Assembly (NCBI RefSeq): GCF_001997345.1
Contig: NZ_CP019606.1
Coordinates: 2,356,001 to 2,420,000, forward strand
DNA: 64,000 bases
Source of the DNA: Tessaracoccus aquimaris
Lineage (GTDB): Bacteria; Actinomycetota; Actinomycetes; Propionibacteriales; Propionibacteriaceae
Direction of reading: 5' to 3'
The notes beneath the pieces were generated by a model. That model searched no databases, had not been told where the DNA came from, and saw only the letters and a program-made list of their open reading frames with translations. Positions 41,909 through 50,950 of this stretch are shown piece by piece. The first letter of the stretch is position 1; the number at the start of each line of letters is the position of its first letter. The translations under genes and the position numbers were made by a program.

Positions 41909-42883
41909 TCAGGCCTGCCCGCCGAACAGCGAGGTGACCGATCCGTCGAGAAAGACGGCGTTGATGGCCTTGGCGATCAGCGGAGCGATCGACAGCACCG
42001 TGAGGTTGTCGATCCCCTGCTCCGGGAGGATCGGCAGCGTGTTGGTGACGATGATCTCCTCCATGCCGCTGCCGTTGAGTCGCTCGGCGGCCGGCCCCGA
42101 GAACACGGCGTGCGTGGCCGCGGCGATGACGCGCTTCGCGCCACGCTCGCGCAGCGCATGCGCGGCCTCCGTGATGGTCCCTGCCGTGTCGATCATGTCG
42201 TCGACGAGCAGGCATGTCTTGCCCGCCACGTCGCCGACGACCTCGTGGACCGCGACGGTGTTGGCCTTGTTCGGATCGCGACGCTTGTGGATGATGGCAA
42301 GCGGGCAGCCGAGCTTGTCCGTCCACATGTCGGCCAGGCGCACTCGCCCGGCATCGGGCGAGACGATGCACATCTCGGTGGGGTCGTACTTCTCGGCGAC
42401 GTAGTCCGCGAGCACCGGGAGTCCCCAGAGGTGGTCGACGGGGCCGTCGAAGAAGCCCTGGATCTGCGCGGCGTGCAGGTCGACCGACATGATCCGGTCC
42501 GCACCCGCGGCCTTGTACAGGTCCGCCACCAGTCGCGCCGAGATGGGCTCGCGGCCGAGATGCTTCTTGTCCTGTCGCGCGTACGGGTAGAACGGTGCGA
42601 CGACCGTGATGCGCTTGGCGGAGGCACGCTTGAGCGCGTCCACCATGATGAGCTGTTCCATGATCCACTCGTTGACGGGCGCCGTGTGCGACTGGATGAC
42701 GAAGGCGTCACAGCCGCGTACCGACTCCTCGAAGCGGACGTAGATCTCCGAGTTGGCGTACGTCAGGGCCCGAGTGGGGACCAGTTCCTGCCCCATGAGC
42801 GACGACACCTCCTGAGCCAGCTCGGGGTAGGCACGCCCGCTGAAAAGCATCAGGTGCTTGTCGTTCTTGGCGATCTGGGTCAT
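41909..42883 (-). CDS. prs: Ribose-phosphate pyrophosphokinase
   Basis: 324-residue PRPP synthase making 5-phosphoribosyl-diphosphate for nucleotide, His and Trp synthesis. Signatures: NSEIYVRFEESVRG, FPYARQDKKHLGREPISARL (with a Y before the P), DLHAAQIQGFF, and the PRPP loop LLVDDMIDTAGTITEA. Starts at ATG 42883, 4 bp after the glmU stop, in the conserved glmU-prs order. Confidence 0.97.
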   Translation of the reverse strand: MTQIAKNDKHLMLFSGRAYPELAQEVSSLMGQELVPTRALTYANSEIYVRFEESVRGCDAFVIQSHTAPVNEWIMEQLIMVDALKRASAKRITVVAPFYPYARQDKKHLGREPISARLVADLYKAAGADRIMSVDLHAAQIQGFFDGPVDHLWGLPVLADYVAEKYDPTEMCIVSPDAGRVRLADMWTDKLGCPLAIIHKRRDPNKANTVAVHEVVGDVAGKTCLLVDDMIDTAGTITEAAHALRERGAKRVIAAATHAVFSGPAAERLNGSGMEEIIVTNTLPILPEQGIDNLTVLSIAPLIAKAINAVFLDGSVTSLFGGQA

Positions 42884-42887
42884 CTGG

Positions 42888-44363
42888 TCAGGCCTTCTTC
42901 TTTCGGGACTCGAGAACTGCTGGATGAATCGACCCGTCCGCCTCGGCCGCGGCGGCGGCCTGCTTGGACTCGGGGCGACGATCGTTGACCCATCCCTCGA
43001 CGTTTCGCTGTCGACCGCGCGCGACGCCGAGCGCCCCCGCGGGGACGTCGTCGGTGATGGCGGAACCGGCCGCGACGAGCGCGCCTGGGCCGATGTCGAC
43101 TGGTGCGACGAGGACGGAGTTGGAGCCCACGAAGGCGTTCTTGCCGACGTGTGAGGTGGACTTGTTGATGCCGTCGTAGTTGGCGAAGATCGTGCCTGCG
43201 CCGATGTTGGCACCGTCGTCGACGACCGCGTCGCCGCAGTAGGCGAGGTGCGGCACCTTGGCGCCGTCGCCGATCTGGGCGTTCTTCGTCTCGACGAAGG
43301 CACCGATCTTTCCGCCGACGCCCAGGATGGTGCCTGGGCGCAGGTAGGAGAAGGGGCCGACGGTGGCGTTCTCGCCGATCACGGCGAAGGAACCATGAGT
43401 GCGGACGACCTCGGCGCCGGGGCCGACCTCGACGTCCATCAGCGTGGTGTCGGGGCCGATGGTGGCGCCCTCGCTGATGGTGGTGGCGCCCTGCAGGATG
43501 ACCCCTGGAAGGAGAGTCACGTCCTGGGCGAGGTCGACGTCCACGTCGATCCAGACGCTGGTCGGGTCGATCATGGTGACGCCCTTGAGCATCCAGGTGT
43601 CGCGGATCCGGCGGTTCATCTCCGCGTTCATCCTGGCGAGCTGGATGCGGTCGTTGACGCCCTCGGTCTGCCAGACGTCGTCGATGATGTGGGCGCCGAC
43701 GCGCTGCGAGCGCTGCGCGGCGAAGTGGACGACGTCGGTGAGGTACTGCTCGCCCTGGGCGTTGTCGGTGGTGAGCGCACCGAGCCCCTGTCGCAGGGTC
43801 GCCGCGTCGAAGACGTAGATGCCCGAGTTGATCTCGTCGATCCCCCGCTGGGCCTCCGAGGCGTCCTTGTGTTCGACGATGCCAGTGACGGTGTCGCCGT
43901 CGCGGACGATGCGGCCGTAGCCGGTCGGGTCGTCGACGATGGCGGTCAGGACGGTGACGGCGTTGCCGTTGCCGCGGTGCACGGCGACGAGTTGGCGCAG
44001 CGTGTCGCCGGTGAGCATGGGCACGTCTGCGTAGGTCACGACGACCTCGCCCTGCAGGTCGCCGAGGCCGTTGAGGCCGCAGGCCACCGCGTGTCCGGTG
44101 CCGAGTTGCTGATCCTGGACGGCGGTCGTGACCGCGGCGGAGAGTTGCTCGAGTTGGGCCTCGACCTGTTCACGCTGGTGCCCGACGACGACCACCAGAT
44201 GCTCGGGGTCGAGCGCGGCGGCGGCCGAGACGGCAAAGCTCAGCATCGGCTTGCCAGCCACTTCGTGCAGCAGTTTGGACTTCGAGGACTTCATGCGGGT
44301 CCCGCCTCCGGCGGCGAGAACCACAACGGCTGCGACTGGCGCGAGCTCGCTGTCGGTGGACAC
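42888..44363 (-). CDS. glmU: Bifunctional N-acetylglucosamine-1-phosphate uridyltransferase/acetyltransferase
   Basis: 491-residue enzyme for the last two steps to UDP-GlcNAc, the cell-wall precursor. The N-terminal pyrophosphorylase has VVLAAGGGTRMKSSKSKLLH and TYADVPMLTGDTL. The C-terminal left-handed beta-helix (hexapeptide repeats from about residue 255, with YLRPGTILGVGGKIGAFVE and FVGSNSVLVAPVDIG) carries acetyltransferase activity. A short charged C-terminal tail is typical of actinomycetes. GTG 44363 has AAGGAG upstream. Confidence 0.97.
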   Translation of the reverse strand: MSTDSELAPVAAVVVLAAGGGTRMKSSKSKLLHEVAGKPMLSFAVSAAAALDPEHLVVVVGHQREQVEAQLEQLSAAVTTAVQDQQLGTGHAVACGLNGLGDLQGEVVVTYADVPMLTGDTLRQLVAVHRGNGNAVTVLTAIVDDPTGYGRIVRDGDTVTGIVEHKDASEAQRGIDEINSGIYVFDAATLRQGLGALTTDNAQGEQYLTDVVHFAAQRSQRVGAHIIDDVWQTEGVNDRIQLARMNAEMNRRIRDTWMLKGVTMIDPTSVWIDVDVDLAQDVTLLPGVILQGATTISEGATIGPDTTLMDVEVGPGAEVVRTHGSFAVIGENATVGPFSYLRPGTILGVGGKIGAFVETKNAQIGDGAKVPHLAYCGDAVVDDGANIGAGTIFANYDGINKSTSHVGKNAFVGSNSVLVAPVDIGPGALVAAGSAITDDVPAGALGVARGRQRNVEGWVNDRRPESKQAAAAAEADGSIHPAVLESRKKKA

Positions 44364-44515
44364 GGGTTTCTCCTTCTGTGGCCGACGGGCGACGTCCCCG
44401 GTTGCTTGGCACCCGCGCGCTGGGCGCTCGGCGTGCCGTCGTCCGCAACCGGAGTCGTTTCGCATCATACGGCGTTCCGGCTGTTCACGCCGATTTGCCG
44501 ACAGCCCCGCGCACG

Positions 44516-44902
44516 CTATCTGGCGGCGCCGAATCCGCCGGACGTGAGCGCCGCGGCGATGGAGGCGACCGTCTCCGACGGATCTGCCGCCGGATCGAGG
44601 CTGATCGTGAGTCGGTCCAGGACGAGGCCGTTGGCGAGGTGGTGCAGCGCGACGACGGCATCGCGGCCGCCCGGGAGGCCGCGCTGGACGTGGAACGACA
44701 CGTCCGCCTCGAGCCCGGCCCTCAGGAACGGGCCGATCCGCTCGGCCAGCGCTGGCGTCCTGGCCGCCTCGAGTCGGAGTTCGACGAGGGCGAGCGCCAG
44801 CGCCGGTCGCGCCAGAAGTCGCTCGACGACGTAGCCGACGTAGGCGGTGAGCGCCTCCCGCGGCTCGGCGATCGCGGCGAGGTCGTCGAGTTCAAGTTCA
44901 AG
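44516..44902 (-). pseudogene. TetR-family regulator remnant, C-terminal domain only
   Basis: An open minus-strand frame of about 128 codons reads like the ligand-binding half of a TetR regulator (EPREALTAYVGYVVERLLARPALALALVELRLEAARTP, LANGLVLDRLTISLDP). It has no start codon before an internal GTG at 44701 and no helix-turn-helix: the tRNA-Gln gene stands where the N-terminal domain should be. Probably a truncated relic. Confidence 0.6.
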
Positions 44903-45067
44903 GTGAGCCCGGTCCTGCTGGGGGCTGGCATCAGCCCCATCGCAGGCGAGAGGGGAAGTGAGTTGACGCTCGCGTCGACCCAGTTGCTCCCGGCAGGCGT
45001 GGTGCTCAACACCTACCTGCGGTGATGTGCATTGCGTGATTGCCCGGCGCTGAGCGCGCTCGGGAGG

Positions 45068-45149
45068 TGGCTCCCCGGGTAGGAGTCGAACCTACTTCGC
45101 TAATCCTGATTCAAAGTCAGGCGGGCCCTGCCGAAAGACCAACCGGGGA
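45068..45149 (-). tRNA. tRNA-Gln (UUG anticodon), CCA encoded, atypical core
   Basis: Minus-strand cloverleaf: acceptor TCCCCGG/CCGGGGA, anticodon stem CCTGA/TCAGG with loop CTTTGAA (anticodon UUG), T arm GTAGG-TTCGACT-CCTAC, discriminator G and encoded CCA. Location beside glmU is usual for actinomycete tRNA-Gln. Odd points: the variable region is 9 nt (ATTAGCGAA), two nt rather than one separate the D and anticodon stems, and position 14 seems to be U instead of the near-universal A. Confidence 0.75.
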
Positions 45150-45297
45150 TCTGGCCCATCGGACCAGCCATGAGTCTATCGTCAGGGCTGATGCAGGGGC
45201 CAACTGCGCGAAGCGCGGTTCTCCACAGGCCGTCGGGTCGGTGGAAAATCGGCGCAGCACCGTCCAATGATGGGGCCACACGACGAGAGGAATCGGC

Positions 45298-45882
45298 ATG
45301 GACAAGGTTCGTTGTTTCGGCAGCGGTGACGCACTGTACGCCGCCTACCACGACGAGGAGTGGGCGCGCCCCGTGGACGACACCGCAGACGAGGCGGGAC
45401 TGCTGGAGCGCCTGTGTCTGGAGGGCGCCCAGGCGGGTCTCAGTTGGATCACCATCCTGCGCAAACGCGAGGGATACCGGGAGGCGTTTCACGGCTTCGA
45501 TCCGGAGAAGATCGCCGCGATGGGCCCAGACGATGTGGAGAGGTTGCTCGGCAATCCCGGCATCGTGCGGAACCGGCAGAAGATCGAGGCGACGATCGGC
45601 AACGCCCGGGCGCTGCTTGCGATGCACGAACAGGGCGAGCGGTTGGCGGACGTGATCGCCGCGCACACCCCCGAGCCGCGCGACCACGCGCCGCTCACGT
45701 TCGCCGACGTGCCCGCACAGACCCCGGAGTCGGTCGCCCTGAGTAAGGAGTTGAAGAAGCGGGGCTTCCGCTTCGTCGGCCCGACGACGCTGTACGCGAC
45801 GCTGCAGGCCATCGGAGCGGTCGACGACCACATCCACGGCTGCTGGTTAGCGAAGGACCGGGTCGCACAGGCCGCCCCCTGA
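45298..45882 (+). CDS. tag: DNA-3-methyladenine glycosylase I
   Basis: 194-residue base-excision repair enzyme releasing 3-methyladenine from DNA. Begins MDKVRCFGSGDALYAAYHDEEW, with the conserved Cys and His of the structural zinc site, which is closed by His/Cys in DDHIHGCW near the C-terminus. LCLEGAQAGLSWITILRKR is the family core. Full length; ATG 45298 opens the conserved N-terminus. Confidence 0.94.
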   Translation: MDKVRCFGSGDALYAAYHDEEWARPVDDTADEAGLLERLCLEGAQAGLSWITILRKREGYREAFHGFDPEKIAAMGPDDVERLLGNPGIVRNRQKIEATIGNARALLAMHEQGERLADVIAAHTPEPRDHAPLTFADVPAQTPESVALSKELKKRGFRFVGPTTLYATLQAIGAVDDHIHGCWLAKDRVAQAAP

Positions 45883-45954
45883 GTTGACGGCCGCGGCGTC
45901 GACGGTCCAGCGGCCCGACCAAGGGGCGCCTTGAGCGGGGACGGAAGCAGTTGC

Positions 45955-46935
45955 GACCACCGTTCCCTGATTCGGGCCGCCGACGAAGTCGCGCGCCCGA
46001 GTCGAAGGGTCCGAAACCAACACACCAATCGGACGCCTCGACAAGCTCGACGAACGACCAAGGACCGCCGATCACCACAGTCGCACCTCAGCCGAGCCGC
46101 TCGCGAGGTCGCGACCGCCGTTCCCTGAGCCGGGCCGCCGACGAAGTCGCGCGCCCGAGTCGAAGGGTCCGAAACCACAGCCAAGCGCGACGCCCGGACG
46201 CCTCGACCCAACTCGGCGAGCGGGTCCAGCACCCTCCACCCTTCGGACGTCTCGACAAGCTCGACGAACGACCCGCACCACGACCACCAGTCACACCAGA
46301 GCTGGGCAACCGACGTCGCGCCCGCCCGCTCCGAGCCAGACAACCGAGGTCGCGCCACCGTTCCCTGAGCCGGGCCGCCGACGAAGTCGCGCGCCCGAGT
46401 CGAAGGGTCCGACACAACAGCCGAGCGCGACGCACGGACGCCTTGAACAACTCGGCGAACGGGTCCAGCACCCGCCACCCTTTCGGACGTCTCGACAAGC
46501 TCGACGAACGGGCCGCACCACCGACCACTACAGACGCACCTCAGCCGGGGCCGCCCGCGAGATCGCGCCCACCGTTCCCTGAGCCGGGCCGCCGACGAAG
46601 TCGCGCCCGAGTCGAAGGGTCCGAAGCAAACAGCCAAGCGCGACGCTCGGACGCCTCGACAAGCTCGGCGACCGGGTCCAGCCCCCTCCACCTTCGGACG
46701 TCTCGACAAGCTCGACGAACGACCACCACCGACCACCACCGAGGCACCTCAGCCGGGTCGCTCGCGAGGTCGCGACCGCCGTTCCCTGAGCCGGGCCGCC
46801 GACGAAGTCGCGCGCCCGAGTCGAAGGGTCCGGAACCGCAGCCAAGCGCGACGCCCGGACGCCTCGACCCAACTCGGCGAGCGGGGCCAACCCCCTTCAC
46901 CCTGCGGACGTCTCGACAAGCTCGACGAACGGTCC
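45955..46935. repeat. Tandem array of about 160-240 bp repeats (family 3, five copies)
   Basis: Five units starting CGTTCCCTGAGCCGGGCCGC at 45961 (variant), 46120, 46359, 46573 and 46780. Each is followed by ACGAAGTCGCGC, CGAGTCGAAGGGTCCG, then a variable stretch and GACGTCTCGACAAGCTCGAC. Units contain short inverted segments and vary by substitutions and indels. The frames that run through the array are translated repeat. It fills most of the 1.17 kb between tag and the TetR gene. Confidence 0.85.
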
Positions 46936-47051
46936 TGACCTCGGCGCTCGAGGTGGGGCTGACCGTCGTGGGGGCGTACCTCGCGAGGCTGCGGAGGAAT
47001 GGCAACCTCCCTCCGGGCGAGCCCGGCGGCGCTCATGAGAGACTAGGGGGC

Positions 47052-47807
47052 GTGTCAGCCCGCTCAACCACGCCTCGCGCCCGCCGTCCTCGCACCAGGA
47101 TGAGCGCCGCCGAGCGGCGCGAGCAGTTGCTCGAGATCGCCCGCGAACTTTTTGCGGAGCGGGGCTTTGAGGGGACCTCCGTCGAGGAGATCGCCTCGCG
47201 TGCGGGCGTTTCCAAGCCCGTCGTCTACGAGCACTTCGGCGGCAAGGAGGGGGCCTACGCCGTCGTCGTTGACCGGGAGACCAAGACGCTGCACACCGCG
47301 ATCCGCGACGCCCTGACCACCCCGGGCGCAGGCGCACGGGAACTGCTGGAGCGCGGCGCGATGGCGCTGCTGCAGTACATCGACGAGCGCCCCGACGGCT
47401 TCCGGATCCTCTCGCGCGACCCCTCCCGCGATCCCCAGGCGGTCCCCTCTCCTGGCCAGCCGACCGGCTCGTTCGCGTCGATCCTCAGCGACATCGCCGT
47501 CCAGGTGGAGGACCTGCTGGCGGCCGAGTTCACCAAGACGGGGCACGACCCGCAGTTCGCAGGGCTCTACGCGCAGGCCCTCGTCGGCCTCGTCGCACAA
47601 ACCGGGCAACTCTGGCTCGACAACCGGGAACCGTCCCGCGAGGTGGTCGCCCGGCACCTGATCAACCTGGCCTGGAACGGCATGGCCCATCTCAAGCCCG
47701 ATCCGCGGCTCGTGATGGAGCACATGGATCGCCGCACCGCAGCCGCTGCGACGGCCTCCGAGCCCGAGGACGAGGCGACCCACGCCAAGCGCAAGCGCAA
47801 GGCCTGA
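47052..47807 (+). CDS. TetR-family transcriptional regulator
   Basis: 251 residues. The N-terminal helix-turn-helix reads MSAAERREQLLEIARELFAERGFEGTSVEEIASRAGVSKPVVYEHFGGKEG, the classic TetR pattern. The C-terminal ligand-binding domain (about residues 75-215) is unassigned, and the chain ends in a Lys/Arg-rich tail (HAKRKRKA). GTG 47052 follows AGGGGGC; the frame upstream is repeat sequence. No obvious divergent target; it converges on the MarR gene with one base between stops. Confidence 0.88.
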   Translation: MSARSTTPRARRPRTRMSAAERREQLLEIARELFAERGFEGTSVEEIASRAGVSKPVVYEHFGGKEGAYAVVVDRETKTLHTAIRDALTTPGAGARELLERGAMALLQYIDERPDGFRILSRDPSRDPQAVPSPGQPTGSFASILSDIAVQVEDLLAAEFTKTGHDPQFAGLYAQALVGLVAQTGQLWLDNREPSREVVARHLINLAWNGMAHLKPDPRLVMEHMDRRTAAAATASEPEDEATHAKRKRKA

Positions 47808-47808
47808 G

Positions 47809-48297
47809 TCAGCCCGCGTTACCAAGCAGCAGCCGGCGCAGCAGCGACGCCAACTGGTCGCGGTCCGCATCAGGCCACCCAGCGAGCAGTTCCTGCTCGA
47901 CCTCGAGCAGCGACGCGAGCGCCGCGTCGACGAGTGCCAGCCCCTTGGCGGTCAGGGCGACCTGCACCCCGCGCCCGTCGTTGGGGTCCGACTCCCTCGT
48001 GACGGCGCCCCGGGCGACCAGCCGGTCGACCCGGTTCGTCATGGTCCCCGAGGTCACGTGTGTCTCGCGCAGCAACTGTCCCGGCGACAACCGATGGGGG
48101 GCGCCCGCGCGACGGAGCGCGGCCAGGACGTCGAACTCCCAAGCCTCGATCGAGTGCGTGGCGAAGGCGCGCTTGCGGTGCCCGTCGAGGATGCCCGCGA
48201 GGCGGTCGATGCGCGACCAGATCTGCATGGAGCCGAGGTCAAGGTCGGGGCGCTCGGTCGCCCATGCCTCGACGACGCCGTCGACCTCGTCGCTCAC
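47809..48297 (-). CDS. MarR-family transcriptional regulator
   Basis: 162 residues, winged helix with SIEAWEFDVLAALRRAGAPHRLSPGQLLRETHVTSGTMTNRVDRLVARGAVTRESDPNDGRGVQVALTAKG, the MarR DNA-binding core with the wing motif DPNDGRG. GTG 48297 overlaps the ispE stop by 4 nt (GTGA), so it is co-transcribed with the tatD-rsmA-ispE cluster. Target unknown. Confidence 0.9.
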   Translation of the reverse strand: MSDEVDGVVEAWATERPDLDLGSMQIWSRIDRLAGILDGHRKRAFATHSIEAWEFDVLAALRRAGAPHRLSPGQLLRETHVTSGTMTNRVDRLVARGAVTRESDPNDGRGVQVALTAKGLALVDAALASLLEVEQELLAGWPDADRDQLASLLRRLLLGNAG

Positions 48298-49196
48298 GGC
48301 AGCACCTGGGCGCCAGCGACCGGGCCGAACGCCCGTCGGACGGCGCGCACCCCGCTGAACACGGCCAGGGCCTCGGCCAGTTCGATGCTGTGGGCGTCCG
48401 ATCCGGCCAGGAATGCGCAGGTGGGGCCGGAGCCGCTGACGATCGCGCCGAGGGCGCCCGCCTCCAACCCCAGCTTGAGCGTGTGTTCGAGTCCGGGCTG
48501 CAGCGCGATCGCGGCGGCCTCAAGGTCGTTGGTCAGGTTGGCGCCGACGACCGCCGCGTCGCCGGCGCGGAGGCCCTCGAGAAGCCTCGAGGGGATCTCG
48601 GTCGACTGCGGCTCGGTGGTGCGGTCGAACTCCTTGAACACGGCGGGCGTGGAGAGCCCGGCGTGTGACAGCGCGAAGGTCCAGTGGTAGGTGCCCGACG
48701 TCATCACAGAGGTCAGGTCGACGCCGCGTCCAGTGCCGATCGCGGTGCCGCCGACCAGCAGGAACGGCACGTCCGAGCCCAACTCGGCGGCCAGGGGCTG
48801 CAACTCGTCGCGCATGGCGCCGACATCCCACAGCGCGTTGCATGCGACCAGCACGGCCGCGGCGTCGGCCGACCCTCCCGCCATTCCGCCCGCGACGGGG
48901 ATGCGCTTGCGGATGGTCAGGGCCACGCCTGCTCCGGCGACCTGGAAGCGTTCGGCGAGCAACTTGGCCGCCCGCATCGCGAGGTTGGTGTCGTCAACGG
49001 GCAGGAAGGCGGCGCCCTCGCCGTGGAAGGCGAGGCGGAACTGGCCCGCGGGTGCAGCCTCGGCCAGCACCTCGTCGCCGAGGCTGACCGCTTGGAAGAC
49101 GGTGCCCAATTCGTGGAAACCCTGGGGGTCGGTCCCGCCGACACGCAGGGCCAGATTCACCTTTGCGGGCACGCGAACCCGCACAGCTCTGGTCAC
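48294..49196 (-). CDS. ispE: 4-diphosphocytidyl-2-C-methyl-D-erythritol kinase
   Basis: 300-residue GHMP kinase of the MEP isoprenoid pathway, phosphorylating the 2-OH of CDP-methylerythritol. Motifs: VRVPAKVNLALRVGG at the N-terminus, ATP loop PVAGGMAGGSADAAA, and C-terminal GAIVSGSGPTCAFL. GTG 49196 fits homologue starts. Follows rsmA in the conserved order. Confidence 0.95.
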   Translation of the reverse strand: MTRAVRVRVPAKVNLALRVGGTDPQGFHELGTVFQAVSLGDEVLAEAAPAGQFRLAFHGEGAAFLPVDDTNLAMRAAKLLAERFQVAGAGVALTIRKRIPVAGGMAGGSADAAAVLVACNALWDVGAMRDELQPLAAELGSDVPFLLVGGTAIGTGRGVDLTSVMTSGTYHWTFALSHAGLSTPAVFKEFDRTTEPQSTEIPSRLLEGLRAGDAAVVGANLTNDLEAAAIALQPGLEHTLKLGLEAGALGAIVSGSGPTCAFLAGSDAHSIELAEALAVFSGVRAVRRAFGPVAGAQVLP

Positions 49197-49206
49197 ACCG
49201 CTGAAC

Positions 49207-50091
49207 CTACCGCACGCGACGTTCCTGGTCGCCTCCTGACACCTTCGCCAACTCGGCGGCGATCGCGGCGAACGCGGCCACGTCAAGCATCTCCCCGCGC
49301 AGCGTCGGTTCGACTCCCGCGCGTTCGATCACCTCGGCCGCGGCGCTGGCCGAACCGACCACCCCGGAGAGCGCGGCGCGCAGCATCTTGCGGCGCTGCG
49401 CGAAGGCCGCGTCGATCACCCTGAACGTCTGCTCGCGGGTGGCCTCGGTGTCTGGTGCGGGGCGACGCTCGATCCTGACGAGGCCCGAGTCGACGTTGGG
49501 AACCGGCCAGAACACCTTCGGCGGCACCGTCCCGACGCGCGAGGTCTCCGCGTACCAGGCGGCCTTAGCCGAGGGCACCCCGTAGGTCTTGGACCCGGGC
49601 GGCGCGACGAGCCGGTCGGCGACCTCCAACTGGACCATCACCAGCCCGCGCGTCCAGTCGGGGAAGAGTTCGAACATGCGCAGCAGCACCGGCACGGACA
49701 CGTTGTATGGCAGGTTCGCCACGAGCGCGGTCGGCGCGACGGGCAGCGAGTCGACCTGCAGGGCGTCGGCGTTGACGACGTCGAGCCGCTCGGCCGCCTC
49801 AGGCCCCATCCGTTCGGCGACGGTGCGCTCGAGCCGCTCGGCGAGCCGGTCCTCGATCTCGACGGCGACCACGCGCGCGCCCGTCTCGAGCAGGCCGAGG
49901 GTCAGCGACCCCAGCCCCGGGCCGATCTCCAGCACCACGTCGTCGGCGGTGACGCCCGAGAGGGTCACGATGCGGCGCACCGTGTTGGGGTCGACGACGA
50001 AGTTCTGGCCGCGCTGCTTGGTCGGCTTCAGGTCGAGTTCCGCGGCGATCTTCCGGACGGAAGCCGGGTCGAGGAGGCCGGTCTCAGGCAT
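49207..50091 (-). CDS. rsmA: 16S rRNA (adenine-N6,N6)-dimethyltransferase KsgA/RsmA
   Basis: 294-residue methyltransferase that dimethylates two adjacent adenosines in helix 45 of 16S rRNA. Signatures: KQRGQNFVVDPNTVRRIV, SAM loop LEIGPGLGSLTLGLLE, VNADAL, catalytic NLPYNVSVP, and AFAQRRKMLRAALSG near the C-terminus. ATG 50091 overlaps the tatD 3' end by 8 bp. Confidence 0.96.
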   Translation of the reverse strand: MPETGLLDPASVRKIAAELDLKPTKQRGQNFVVDPNTVRRIVTLSGVTADDVVLEIGPGLGSLTLGLLETGARVVAVEIEDRLAERLERTVAERMGPEAAERLDVVNADALQVDSLPVAPTALVANLPYNVSVPVLLRMFELFPDWTRGLVMVQLEVADRLVAPPGSKTYGVPSAKAAWYAETSRVGTVPPKVFWPVPNVDSGLVRIERRPAPDTEATREQTFRVIDAAFAQRRKMLRAALSGVVGSASAAAEVIERAGVEPTLRGEMLDVAAFAAIAAELAKVSGGDQERRVR

Positions 50092-50950
50092 CGCTGCCCC
50101 ACTTTCCATAGGCGGCGAAGGTGTTGGCGACCACCCGGTCGCAGAAATCCGGCAGGTCGGCGTCGAGCAGGTCGGCGAGGAATCGGACGGTGTGCGGCAG
50201 CAGATACGGGGCGTTCGGCTTCCCGCGCCGCGGCTTGGGGGTCAGGTAGGGGGCGTCGGTCTCGACCAGGATCCGGTCGAGGGGGGTGGCGAGCGCAGCC
50301 TCCCGCAGGTTCTCCGCGGTACCGAAGGTCACGACGCCCGGGAAGGAGAGGTAGGCGCCGCGCTCGAGGCACCTCTCGGCGAAGTCGGCATCGCCCGAGA
50401 AGCAGTGCATCACCATGGTCTCGGGAACGCCCTCGTCGTCGACCACCCGCAGGATGTCGTCGTGGGCGTCCCGGTCGTGGATCATGAGCGTCTTGCCGTG
50501 CCTCTTCGCCCACCCGATGTGGGTGCGAAACGATCGCTCCTGCGCGGCGCGACCCTCGGGTTCGCGGGTGCGGTAGTAGTCGAGCCCCGTCTCGCCGACG
50601 GCGACCACGGCGTCGCGTCCCACCAACTGATCGATGACGGCGAGGTCCCGGTCGAGCGCCTCCTGCCCGCCCCGGAGGAAGGCGCGCGCGGCGTCGTTGG
50701 GGTGCAGCGCGATCGCGGCGCGGACCTGAGGGTCGCTCTCCGCGAGGTCGACGGCGAACCTGGCACCCTCGACGTCGCAGCCCACCTCGATGACCCTTGT
50801 CACCCCGACCTCCCGCGCGAGCCGCAGGTTCTCTGCCACCGGAAGCGACGAGTACTCGCGGGTGGAGTCGAGGTGGGTGTGGTTGTCGATGACGGGGCGT
50901 GGCAGCGGCTCAGGCAGCGGCGGCAGGCCCAGTTGCTCGATCACACTCAT
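50084..50950 (-). CDS. tatD: TatD-family metal-dependent hydrolase
   Basis: 288-residue TIM-barrel metal-dependent nuclease/hydrolase. Metal ligands visible in DNHTHLD, the Glu of VAVGETGLDYY, His in LMIHDRDAHDD and MVMHCFSGD, and Asp in LVETDAPYLTPKP. ATG 50950 has AGGAGG upstream and overlaps the rsmI stop by 4 nt. A short leading segment (VIEQLGLPPLPEPLPRP) precedes the barrel. Confidence 0.94.
   Translation of the reverse strand: MSVIEQLGLPPLPEPLPRPVIDNHTHLDSTREYSSLPVAENLRLAREVGVTRVIEVGCDVEGARFAVDLAESDPQVRAAIALHPNDAARAFLRGGQEALDRDLAVIDQLVGRDAVVAVGETGLDYYRTREPEGRAAQERSFRTHIGWAKRHGKTLMIHDRDAHDDILRVVDDEGVPETMVMHCFSGDADFAERCLERGAYLSFPGVVTFGTAENLREAALATPLDRILVETDAPYLTPKPRRGKPNAPYLLPHTVRFLADLLDADLPDFCDRVVANTFAAYGKWGSDA

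Noticed and set aside
45489..46739. Long minus-strand frames over the repeat array
   Set aside because: High-GC repeats keep several frames open on both strands; the translations are repeats of the same peptide with no domain.
45961..46935. Possible CRISPR array in the five-copy repeat region
   Set aside because: Units are 160-240 bp with irregular spacing and the spacer-like parts are themselves related.
45951..47051. Long plus-strand frame fused in frame to the TetR gene
   Set aside because: It is the tandem repeat array read as codons. The TetR helix-turn-helix start and the GTG with AGGGGGC at 47052 define the real gene.
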